Assembly: GCA_035443705.1 (NCBI GenBank) | Contig: DAORSV010000045.1 | Span: 1 to 12,341, forward strand | Direction of reading: 5' to 3' | Origin: CADEGZ01 sp035443705 | GTDB lineage: Bacteria; Pseudomonadota; Gammaproteobacteria; UBA6186; Azoamicaceae | Length of the DNA stretch: 12,341 nt | Part shown: positions 6,366 through 12,341 of the stretch, piece by piece | Numbering within the stretch: position 1 is the stretch's first letter | How the letters are laid out: each line of letters starts with the position of its first letter | The notes under the pieces: generated by a model | Told to the model about the DNA's origin: nothing | The model's input: the letters and a program-made list of their open reading frames with translations, nothing else | Databases searched by the model: none | Translations under genes and position numbers: made by a program

Positions 6366-6815
6366 GTGGAAATAATTTTATTAGAAAGGGTTCCTCATTT
6401 AGGGGAATTGGGCGATAAAGTACGTGTTAAACCTGGGTTTGGCCGCAATTTTTTAATTCCAACGGGGCGCGCTTTGCCTGCAACAAAAGCGAATCTTCTT
6501 TCTTTTGAAGCGCGACGTGCAGAAATAGAAGCTGCTGCGAATGAACGTTTAGAAAAAGCAAAAGAACGTGCATTAATGCTAGAAGGTCTGAATATTACCA
6601 TCGTCGCAAATGCGGGCGAAGAAGGTCGATTATTTGGTTCTGTCGGTGCACATGAGATTGCAGATGCAGTGAAGAAGATGGGACATGCGCTAAGCAAAGG
6701 CGAGGTACATCTTGCAGTCGGTTCGATTCGCCAGTTAGGTGATTATGAAGTTGAGTTGCATTTACTCGGTGAAGAAATCATCGCAAAGGTTCGCGTTTCA
6801 GTTACTGCACTTTAA
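6366..6815 (+). CDS. rplI: 50S ribosomal protein L9
   Basis: Large-subunit protein that binds 23S rRNA near the L1 stalk and reaches out over the small subunit; it helps maintain reading-frame fidelity. The 149-residue protein shows the N-terminal rRNA-binding domain (MEIILLERVPHLGELGD, then VRVKPGFGRNFLIPTGRALPAT), a long connecting helix (about 42-75, Ala/Glu/Arg-rich) and the C-terminal domain with GRLFGSVGAHEIADA (about 87-101) and the LGDYEVELHLL strand. The start is a GTG: no in-frame ATG precedes it, and AGAGGTG at 6351-6357 sits 8 nt upstream as a strong ribosome binding site. Length and sequence are ordinary. Confidence 0.97.
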   Translation: MEIILLERVPHLGELGDKVRVKPGFGRNFLIPTGRALPATKANLLSFEARRAEIEAAANERLEKAKERALMLEGLNITIVANAGEEGRLFGSVGAHEIADAVKKMGHALSKGEVHLAVGSIRQLGDYEVELHLLGEEIIAKVRVSVTAL

Positions 6816-6833
6816 TATTGTATTGTAATGTAG

Positions 6834-6855
6834 GGGTCGGTCGCCGTGCCGACCC
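6834..6855 (+). other. stem-loop between rplI and dnaB
   Basis: GGGTCGG (6834-6840) pairs perfectly with CCGACCC (6849-6855) around an 8-nt loop, a GC-rich hairpin in an otherwise AT-rich gap. No U-tract follows; instead the dnaB ribosome binding site AAGAGG (6859-6864) begins 4 nt after the stem. It is therefore not a classical terminator. It could be an mRNA processing or stability element that sets the low dnaB level relative to the ribosomal genes. Confidence 0.55.
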
Positions 6856-6869
6856 GGTAAGAGGCAAGC

Positions 6870-8255
6870 ATGAGCCAGAATCCTGATCTCAAAGTTCCGC
6901 CACATGCCATAGAAGCAGAACAAGCTGTATTAGGTGGCTTGATGCTCGACAACAATGCCTGGGATCACATCGCCGATCGTATTGTAGAGCATGATTTTTA
7001 TCGTCTTGACCATCGCACCATTTATCGCATTATGGCGGATTTGGTGCTGCAATCTAAACCCCTCGATATTATTACGGTTTCAGAAGCGTTAGAGCGTTCC
7101 AAAGAATTAGATATTGTCGGTGGGCTTAATTATTTAGGTGGCCTTGCAAAAAATACACCGACTTCCGCAAACATTGCAGCCTATGCAGATATTGTCCGTG
7201 AGCGCGCTATTCTTCGACGATTAATCGAAGTCGGGGGAGAAATTTCAGAATCTGCTTTTGATCCCGGCAACAGAAAGGCGCAAGAATTATTAGATGATGC
7301 CGAACGGAAAGTTTTTTCGATTGCACCGAAAGGTGGTCATGGCACAAGCGTTGGACCGGAACATATAGCAGCAATTCTGACGCGCACGACGGATAGAATA
7401 GATGCATTATTTCATGCTAAATCGCCTATCACAGGCGTTTCAACAGGATTTACGGATTTTGACAATATGACGGCAGGGTTACAAGCGTCTGATTTGATTA
7501 TTGTCGCAGGCCGTCCCTCGATGGGTAAAACGGCCTTTGCAGTCAATCTTGCGGAATATGCGGTTATGAAAAATGAAGGTGCGGTGCTTATCTTTAGTAT
7601 GGAAATGCCCGCCGAATCATTGGCCATGCGTATGCTTTCTTCTCTAGGTCGAATCGAGCAGCAACGTATACGTACGGGTCAATTAGAAGATGACGATTGG
7701 CCACGCGTGAGTGCTGCCATTAGCATGCTACATTCTAAAAAATTATTAATTGATGACAGTGGTGCGTTAAGTCCTTTTGAGGTACGTGCAAGGGCGCGTC
7801 GCGTCGCGCGTGAGTATGGAGGCTTAGGTTTAATTGTGATCGATTATTTGCAATTAATGCGGGTGCCAGGACATAGTGAAAACCGCACTACTGAGATTTC
7901 CGAGATTTCACGCTCTTTAAAAGCGTTAGCACGCGAGTTAAATGTGCCAGTGGTGGTGTTATCGCAGTTAAACCGAGGACTCGAACAACGCCCTGATAAA
8001 CGTCCGATGATGTCTGATTTAAGGGAATCGGGTGCAATCGAGCAAGATGCCGATTTAATTGTTTTTATTTATAGAGACGAAGTTTATAACAAAGATAGCA
8101 ATGATAATAAAGGAACTGCAGAAATCATTATTGGCAAGCAAAGAAATGGTCCCATCGGATCTGTAAAGTTAACCTTTTTAGGCCAGTTTGCGCGTTTTGA
8201 AAATTATTCAGCAGATAGTAGAGCCATGGAGGGTTTCTATGGCGCGCGCACTTAG
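6870..8255 (+). CDS. dnaB: replicative DNA helicase DnaB
   Basis: Hexameric 5'-3' helicase that unwinds DNA at the replication fork and recruits primase. The 461-residue protein has the full two-domain layout. The N-terminal primase-interacting domain (about 10-115) carries PPHAIEAEQAVLGGLMLDN and AYADIVRERAILRRLI. After a linker helix, the RecA-like motor domain (from about 185) has Walker A GRPSMGKT (214-221), the FSMEMP motif (242-247), Walker B LIVIDYLQLM (321-330), LSQLNRGLEQRPDKRP (364-379), SDLRESGAIEQDAD (382-395) and the arginine-finger region GKQRNGPIG (422-430). No intein interrupts it. AAGAGG 5 nt before the ATG is the ribosome binding site. Its last 17 nt overlap alr. Confidence 0.98.
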   Translation: MSQNPDLKVPPHAIEAEQAVLGGLMLDNNAWDHIADRIVEHDFYRLDHRTIYRIMADLVLQSKPLDIITVSEALERSKELDIVGGLNYLGGLAKNTPTSANIAAYADIVRERAILRRLIEVGGEISESAFDPGNRKAQELLDDAERKVFSIAPKGGHGTSVGPEHIAAILTRTTDRIDALFHAKSPITGVSTGFTDFDNMTAGLQASDLIIVAGRPSMGKTAFAVNLAEYAVMKNEGAVLIFSMEMPAESLAMRMLSSLGRIEQQRIRTGQLEDDDWPRVSAAISMLHSKKLLIDDSGALSPFEVRARARRVAREYGGLGLIVIDYLQLMRVPGHSENRTTEISEISRSLKALARELNVPVVVLSQLNRGLEQRPDKRPMMSDLRESGAIEQDADLIVFIYRDEVYNKDSNDNKGTAEIIIGKQRNGPIGSVKLTFLGQFARFENYSADSRAMEGFYGART

Positions 8256-9318
8256 AGCCTTCATTAATGTTGGAGCGCTTCAACAGAATTTAGCAAAAAT
8301 TCGTGCACGTGTTCCTCATCAAAAAATAATGGCTATGGTGAAGGCGGATGGTTATGGTCACGGTCTTGTAAACGTCGCCGTTGCTTTAAAAGATGCTGAT
8401 GCTTTTGGCGTTGCTTGTCTTGAAGAAGCTGTAGTATTGCGTGCAGCAGGAGTTAAAAACCGTATTGTACTCATGAGTGGTTTTTATGATGGATCTGAAT
8501 TACCACTGATTCTTGAATTAAATTTAGAGCTTGCTATTCACCACGAAAGACAAGTGCATGATCTCAAAATGTTTAAGACAGGTGTAGAGACCGCAATACC
8601 GATTTGGATTAAGATTAACACGGGTATGAATCGTTTGGGGTTTCGGTGTGAGCAAGTGCGTACTGTTTTTGAAACCTTAAGTCAATGTCCGCTTGTAAAA
8701 CATCAAGGTTTTATCACGCATTTTGCCAGTTCAGAAGAAGTGGATAATACGGAAACTGCAGCTCAGATTATTCGGTTTTTTCAGACGGTTGAAACGTTAC
8801 CGGGTGAAAAAAGTTTAGCCAATTCTGCAGCGATTTTAGGGATACCGGCTTCTTATGCAGATTGGGTGCGTCCTGGCATTTTACTCTTTGGCGTATCGCC
8901 GTATTCGGGTCGCGTTGGGCGAGATGAAGATCTCACTGCTGTGATGACCCTCCAATCCGAGCTGATTGCCATTCAATCGCTGAAGGCGGGAGAGGCGGTT
9001 GGCTATGGTGGGGAATATGTGTGTAAAAAGGACACCCGAATCGGTGTCGTCGCAGGGGGCTATGGCGATGGGTACCCTCGTTTGATGCCAAGTGGAACAC
9101 CGGTGTTGGTGAATGGGCGCCCGGTGCCTTTAGTAGGGCGGGTTTCGATGGATATGCTAACAGTTGATTTAGGGAATCAGCCTGAAGCGAAGATTGGGGA
9201 TCCCGTTCAGTTATGGGGGCCCGATTTGCCGGTCGAAAGGGTTGCCGCAGCAGTCGGTACAAGTCCATATGAATTATTGACCAGGCTAGCTAAACGTGTG
9301 CCTTTTGAAATGTGTTAA
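8239..9318 (+). CDS. alr: alanine racemase
   Basis: PLP-dependent racemase that converts L-Ala to D-Ala for peptidoglycan. The 359-residue protein has the N-terminal TIM-barrel with the PLP-binding lysine K35 in MVKADGYGHG (33-42), KINTGMNRLGF (125-135) and DWVRPGILLFGVSP (208-221). The C-terminal beta domain has the second catalytic residue Y256 in GYGGEY (255-260), GVVAGGYGDGYPR and GRVSMDMLTVDLG. The frame stays open back to an ATG at 8188, which would add 17 residues inside dnaB. The start at 8239 is preferred because GGAGGG at 8228-8233 sits 5 nt upstream and the family begins close to this point. The start lies 17 nt inside dnaB, so the two genes are translationally linked. dnaB-alr adjacency is common in gammaproteobacteria. 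Confidence 0.96.
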   Translation: MARALRAFINVGALQQNLAKIRARVPHQKIMAMVKADGYGHGLVNVAVALKDADAFGVACLEEAVVLRAAGVKNRIVLMSGFYDGSELPLILELNLELAIHHERQVHDLKMFKTGVETAIPIWIKINTGMNRLGFRCEQVRTVFETLSQCPLVKHQGFITHFASSEEVDNTETAAQIIRFFQTVETLPGEKSLANSAAILGIPASYADWVRPGILLFGVSPYSGRVGRDEDLTAVMTLQSELIAIQSLKAGEAVGYGGEYVCKKDTRIGVVAGGYGDGYPRLMPSGTPVLVNGRPVPLVGRVSMDMLTVDLGNQPEAKIGDPVQLWGPDLPVERVAAAVGTSPYELLTRLAKRVPFEMC

Positions 9319-9321
9319 ATT

Positions 9322-9330
9322 TGGTATACT
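9322..9330 (+). promoter_or_regulatory. extended -10 promoter upstream of groES
   Basis: TGGTATACT is an extended -10 element (TGn followed by TATACT, 5 of 6 consensus). A TTGAAA at 9305-9310 lies only 14 nt away, too close to act as an ideal -35, so recognition would depend on the TG extension. It probably supplies basal groESL transcription alongside the heat-shock promoter just downstream. Confidence 0.5.
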
Positions 9331-9342
9331 TGCCGTACTGCC

Positions 9343-9371
9343 CTTGATTTTCTGGAAGGGAGACCCCACAT
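9343..9371 (+). promoter_or_regulatory. sigma-32-like heat-shock promoter of groESL
   Basis: CTTGAT (9343-9348) and CCCCACAT (9364-9371) resemble the RpoH consensus CTTGAA and CCCCATnT, with a 15-nt spacer, slightly longer than the usual 13-14. The flanking CCC before TTGA also resembles the E. coli groE promoter. No CIRCE inverted repeat is present in this leader, so HrcA control is not suggested. The start of transcription would be near 9378. Confidence 0.62.
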
Positions 9372-9380
9372 ACCTGGTAG

Positions 9381-9402
9381 GGATCGATTTATATGCCGAT
9401 CC
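9381..9402 (+). other. stem-loop in the groES leader
   Basis: GGATCG (9381-9386) pairs with CGATCC (9397-9402) around a 10-nt AU-rich loop. It would sit at the extreme 5' end of the heat-shock transcript and might stabilise the mRNA. It does not cover the groES ribosome binding site (CGGAGGAAG at about 9442-9450), so a simple thermosensor role is not evident. Confidence 0.45.
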
Positions 9403-9458
9403 GCTGGGTTCGTTGAACAACTGACTTTTTTTAACGTTGAATCGGAGGAAGAGAAAAA

Positions 9459-9752
9459 ATGAGCAATATGAATATTCGTCCCTTACATGATCGGGTGATT
9501 ATAGAACGTCTAGACGAAAGTGTAACGCCTGGAGGCATTTTCATCCCTGCTAATGCAAGTGAAAAACCACAACGCGGTAAGGTTGTTGCTGCAGGTCTTG
9601 GAAAATATGAAAATGGCGTTTTGCGGAAGCTCGACGTGAAAGTGGGGGATCAAGTGCTATTCGGTAAGTATTCTGGTACTGAAGTAAAGGTTAATGGTAA
9701 AGATCTCTTGGTTATGCGTGAAGAAGACATTATGGGTGTTCTGGAAGGCTAG
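9459..9752 (+). CDS. groES: co-chaperonin GroES
   Basis: Seven-fold ring cap of the GroEL folding chamber. The 97-residue protein has the canonical N-terminus NIRPLHDRVIIERLDE, the mobile loop with the GroEL-binding GGIFIP hydrophobic segment (25-30), KPQRGKVVAAGLGKYENG (36-53), GDQVLFGKYSGTEVKVNGKDLLVMREEDIMGV and a normal C-terminus. GGAGGAAG about 8 nt upstream of the ATG is a very strong ribosome binding site. It is the first gene of the groESL operon, behind tandem promoters. Confidence 0.98.
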   Translation: MSNMNIRPLHDRVIIERLDESVTPGGIFIPANASEKPQRGKVVAAGLGKYENGVLRKLDVKVGDQVLFGKYSGTEVKVNGKDLLVMREEDIMGVLEG

Positions 9753-9759
9753 AGATTTT

Positions 9760-9779
9760 ATGCACAAGAGTGCATTTTT
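9760..9779 (+). terminator. terminator-like hairpin between groES and groEL
   Basis: ATGCAC (9760-9765) pairs with GTGCAT (9770-9775) around an AAGA loop, followed directly by a run of T (9775-9779). The stem is short (6 bp), so termination would be partial. It could set a groES:groEL transcript ratio, or act as an mRNA processing or stability element. Confidence 0.45.
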
Positions 9780-9815
9780 GAACAATAAACAATTGTATAC
9801 AGAGGAGTAAATAAT

Positions 9816-11474
9816 ATGGCTGCTAAGGTATTAAATTTTAGTGGAGATGCGCGTCAGCGTTTGTTGCAGGGTGTTACGGTATTAGCCAGTGCGGTTAAGG
9901 TAACGCTTGGACCCCGTGGTCGAAACGCCATTATTCAAAAATCTTTTGGCGCTCCGCTTGTTACAAAAGATGGCGTAACGGTTGCTAAAGAAATTGAACT
10001 TGAAGATCCCATTGCGAATATGGGTGCTCAAATGGTTAAAGAAGTGGCATCTAAAACATCTGATGTTGCTGGCGATGGTACAACAACGGCAACGGTATTA
10101 GCGGAAGCCATTGTAAAAGAAGGACAAAAACTTGTTGCTGCCGGTGTAAATCCAATGGATCTTAAACGTGGGATCGATAAAGCAACTACTGCTGTGGTTG
10201 CAGAACTTAAAAAGCTTTCTGTACCTTGCAAAGATAGCAAAGCGATTGAACAAGTGGGTTCTATTTCTGCGAACTCCGATCACTCCGTCGGTAAGCTAAT
10301 TGCTGACGCGATGGAAAAAGTCGGTAAAGATGGCGTTATTACGGTTCAAGAAGGTGCTACCTTTACGGATGAATTGGAATTTGTTGATGGTATGCAGTTT
10401 GATCGCGGTTATATCTCACCTTATTTTGTGAATAAGCAAGAAAACATGACCTGCGAATTAGAAAATCCTTACATTTTGTTAGTGGATAAGAAAATTAGCA
10501 ACATTCGTGAATTGCTACCTGTATTGGAAGCAACTGCGAAATCGGGTCGCGCTTTATTCATTATTGCTGAAGATGTAGAAGGCGAAGCATTAGCAACATT
10601 GGTTGTGAATAATATGCGTGGCATCGTTAAAGTCTGTGCGGTTAAAGCGCCTGGTTTTGGTGATCGTCGTAAAGCCATGTTGCAGGATATTGCTATTCTG
10701 ACAAAATCTAAAGTGATTTCAGAAGAAATCGGATTAACGATGGAAGCCACGACAATCGAAGATCTGGGTTCTGCTAAGAGTATTGTTGTCACTAAAGAAA
10801 ACACAACCATCGTTGGTGGTAATGCTAAGAGCACAGAAATTGAATCGCGCATCAAAGAATTGCGTCAGCAAGTAGAAGATACTACTTCCGATTATGATCG
10901 CGAGAAGTTGCAAGAGCGAATCGCTAAATTGTCCGGTGGCGTTGCAGTTATCAAGATAGGCGCAGGCTCTGAAGTCGAAATGAAAGAGAAAAAAGCACGT
11001 GTAGAAGATGCATTGCATGCAACACGTGCCGCTGTTGAAGAAGGTGTTGTGCCTGGCGGTGGTGTGGCTTTAGTACGCACTTTGCCGACGTTGCTGAAAT
11101 TAAAAGGTGATAATGAAGATCAAAATCATGGTATTACGATTATCATTCGGGCGCTAGAAGCACCTTTACGTCAAATCGTTTCGAATGCAGGTGGCGAACC
11201 TGCTGTGGTTATCGAACGCGTTAAATCAGAATCCGGTAACTTTGGTTACAATGCGGCCTCTGGTGAATATGGTGACATGGTAAAGATGGGTATTTTGGAT
11301 CCTACCAAGGTTACACGTACCGCTTTACAACAAGCAGCTTCCATTGCCGGCTTATTAATTACTACGGAATGTACTATCTCAGAAGCACCAAAGTCTGAGA
11401 AGGAAAGTGCTGGTGGTATGGGCGGCGGCATGGGTGGCATGGGCGGAATGGGTGGTATGGGCGATATGATGTAA
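9816..11474 (+). CDS. groEL: chaperonin GroEL
   Basis: ATP-driven double-ring chaperonin that folds cytosolic proteins with GroES. The 552-residue protein is full length and numbered like E. coli GroEL at the N-terminus. It has VKVTLGPRGRNA (28-38), D52 in TKDGVTVAKE, the nucleotide-binding GDGTTTATVLA with D87, NMRGIVKVCAVKAPGFGDRRKAMLQDIA in the apical-intermediate region, VEDALHATRAAVEEGVVPGGGVAL near the catalytic D398 and YGDMVKMGILDPTKVTR. The C-terminus is the Gly-Gly-Met repeat tail typical of gammaproteobacterial GroEL. GAGGAG at 9802-9807 is the ribosome binding site. The N-terminal VLNFSGDARQRLLQGV stretch differs from E. coli and fits a Legionella/Coxiella-type lineage, judged from memory. 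No second groEL copy is visible here. Confidence 0.99.
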   Translation: MAAKVLNFSGDARQRLLQGVTVLASAVKVTLGPRGRNAIIQKSFGAPLVTKDGVTVAKEIELEDPIANMGAQMVKEVASKTSDVAGDGTTTATVLAEAIVKEGQKLVAAGVNPMDLKRGIDKATTAVVAELKKLSVPCKDSKAIEQVGSISANSDHSVGKLIADAMEKVGKDGVITVQEGATFTDELEFVDGMQFDRGYISPYFVNKQENMTCELENPYILLVDKKISNIRELLPVLEATAKSGRALFIIAEDVEGEALATLVVNNMRGIVKVCAVKAPGFGDRRKAMLQDIAILTKSKVISEEIGLTMEATTIEDLGSAKSIVVTKENTTIVGGNAKSTEIESRIKELRQQVEDTTSDYDREKLQERIAKLSGGVAVIKIGAGSEVEMKEKKARVEDALHATRAAVEEGVVPGGGVALVRTLPTLLKLKGDNEDQNHGITIIIRALEAPLRQIVSNAGGEPAVVIERVKSESGNFGYNAASGEYGDMVKMGILDPTKVTRTALQQAASIAGLLITTECTISEAPKSEKESAGGMGGGMGGMGGMGGMGDMM

Positions 11475-11494
11475 TATCGTCTCTATTTCGCTTA

Positions 11495-11530
11495 CCTTCT
11501 CCGGACTCTTATTTGAGAGTCCGGAAGAGG
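11495..11530 (+). other. strong stem-loop after groEL without U-tract
   Basis: TCCGGACTCT (11500-11509) pairs perfectly with AGAGTCCGGA (11516-11525) around a 6-nt loop. After one C/A mismatch the stem continues for four more pairs (11495-11498 with 11527-11530, one of them G-U). It is followed by purine-rich sequence rather than Ts on either strand, so it is not a canonical intrinsic terminator. A smaller CCC-GCAA-GGG hairpin follows at about 11534-11543. It may end groESL by another route, protect the groEL 3' end, or belong to the leader of the next gene. Confidence 0.6.
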
Positions 11531-11574
11531 GAGCCCGCAAGGGGCCAGTGAGAGCTAGAGTTGAGGGAAGCGCA

Positions 11575-12315
11575 ATGCAAAAACGGATTTTAGTTTGGCT
11601 GATTCTTTTATTATGTTTTGTACAAATGCCTTCTTTTGCAGATGATGCAGAAAAAAAGACAGATAATTCAGAAACAAAAACCATCCCTAAAAAGCAAGAT
11701 CTACAGCATTTTGATAAGATTAATTTGTCGGGTGTCGGCAATTTATATATTAAGCAAACTGATCAAGAAAATTTTACCATGGAAGCGGATGAAGCGCTGT
11801 TACCGTTGATTAAAGTTAGTGTTAAAGACAAAACCTTATATATTGATCTCGCGGATGCTTCAAGTCATCTAAAAGCTAATATCAAGTATTATTTAAATAT
11901 TAAAACAGTCAATAGTATTATAGCGTCCGGTTTAACGCATATTTTTATTCCGAATGGTCTTCAAACAGATGCCCTGAAGCTTTCGATTAGTGGATTCGGG
12001 AGCGAAGCTCATATCAATATCAATGTAAAGCAATTGACAGCTAAAGTTGACGGTGGGGCAAAGGTTGAAGCAAGTGGTGTTGCAGGTGCGCAAATGGTCG
12101 AAATTCATGGAGCAGGAGAATTCGATGGCACTAAACTTGCGGGAGACATTGCGACAGTTTCCATTGATGGATCAAGCATTGCTAAAACCAATATCTCGGA
12201 TAAGTTGTCGGTAGATATTTCAGGTGATGCAGAGCTTAAGTATTGTGCTAAGCCAGACATTACTCAAAAAATATCCGGCAATGGTAGAATATCGCGTTTA
12301 GAGTCGGGTTGTTAG
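11575..12315 (+). CDS. secreted DUF2807 / head-GIN domain beta-helix protein
   Basis: Function unknown. The 246-residue protein has a clear signal peptide (MQKR, hydrophobic ILVWLILLLCFV, cleavage likely after SFA at residue 22), then a short polar Lys/Asp/Thr linker (23-43). The body matches the putative autotransporter-adhesin head-GIN domain (DUF2807): FDKINLSGVGNLYIKQ (46-61) and FTMEADEALLPLIKVSVKDKTLYIDL (67-92). From residue 117 a short (I/V)(S/D/H)G motif recurs, with glycines at 119, 140, 160, 179, 199, 217 and 235, spaced 18-21 residues apart. This fits the rungs of a right-handed beta-helix. Two cysteines (C224 and the last residue, C246) could form a disulfide. The start at 11575 has GAGGG 7 nt upstream; a GTG at 11548 is open but would spoil the signal peptide. 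It follows groEL by 100 nt and may be in its own unit. Confidence 0.82.
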   Translation: MQKRILVWLILLLCFVQMPSFADDAEKKTDNSETKTIPKKQDLQHFDKINLSGVGNLYIKQTDQENFTMEADEALLPLIKVSVKDKTLYIDLADASSHLKANIKYYLNIKTVNSIIASGLTHIFIPNGLQTDALKLSISGFGSEAHININVKQLTAKVDGGAKVEASGVAGAQMVEIHGAGEFDGTKLAGDIATVSIDGSSIAKTNISDKLSVDISGDAELKYCAKPDITQKISGNGRISRLESGC

Positions 12316-12341
12316 CCTCATCAATACGCCGCATTTAACCA

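Noticed and set aside
9403..9432. GTTC-GTT-GAAC followed by a T7 run in the groES leader as an attenuator
   Set aside because: The stem is only 4 bp with a 3-nt loop and the T run starts several bases after it; not a convincing intrinsic terminator.
10469..10855. Antisense ORF of 128 codons inside groEL
   Set aside because: Opposite a fully conserved groEL region; open frames on the complement of highly expressed genes are common and this one has no supporting motif.
11413..11470. Tandem DNA repeat at the end of groEL
   Set aside because: It is the codon pattern of the normal Gly-Gly-Met tail of GroEL, not an independent repeat element.
11379..11741. Antisense ORF of 120 codons spanning the groEL end and the next gene start
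   Set aside because: The His/Ala/Thr-rich segment is only the complement of the GGM repeat codons; it covers the strong stem-loop and the DUF2807 signal peptide.

Overview
This window looks like a chromosomal core segment of a gammaproteobacterium. GroEL, XerD, DsbC, TrmD and the ribosomal proteins all read as gammaproteobacterial, and the GroEL sequence resembles what I remember of Legionella and Coxiella GroEL. A member of the Legionellales is therefore my best guess, made without a database search. The DNA is moderately AT-rich and the genes are tightly packed. I see no tRNA, rRNA, insertion sequence, CRISPR array, prophage gene or integration scar.

Layout. (1) Positions 63-2911 hold the classic rpsP-rimM-trmD-rplS ribosome and tRNA-modification operon, followed at 6 nt by xerD (dimer-resolution recombinase). 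(2) Positions 2987-4725 hold dsbC (periplasmic disulfide isomerase) and a two-domain REC-GGDEF protein whose GGDEF signature is broken; it is probably a non-catalytic signalling protein. (3) Positions 4740-5375, on the minus strand, encode an exported YkuD-fold L,D-transpeptidase, convergent with the REC-GGDEF gene and divergent from rpsF. (4) The 287-nt gap 5376-5662 carries two good sigma-70 promoters firing in opposite directions, plus the structured rpsF leader. (5) Positions 5663-9318 hold rpsF-rpsR-rplI-dnaB-alr: small- and large-subunit proteins, the replicative helicase and alanine racemase. The alr start codon and Shine-Dalgarno lie inside the end of dnaB. (6) Positions 9459-11474 hold groES-groEL, preceded by an extended -10 promoter and a heat-shock (sigma-32-like) promoter, with a terminator-like hairpin between the two genes. 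(7) Positions 11575-12315 encode a secreted DUF2807/head-GIN beta-helix protein, preceded by a strong 10-bp hairpin without a U-tract.

Functionally this is mostly housekeeping: translation, tRNA m1G37 methylation, replication and chromosome segregation, envelope building (D-Ala supply by Alr, L,D-transpeptidase, DsbC) and protein folding (GroESL). I do not see a clear new multi-gene system. The points most worth a second look are the degenerate REC-GGDEF protein, the TTG-started xerD lying in the same frame directly after the rplS stop, the Arg-to-His change in the L,D-transpeptidase active-site motif, and several intergenic RNA structures (rpsF leader, rplI-dnaB, groES-groEL, downstream of groEL).
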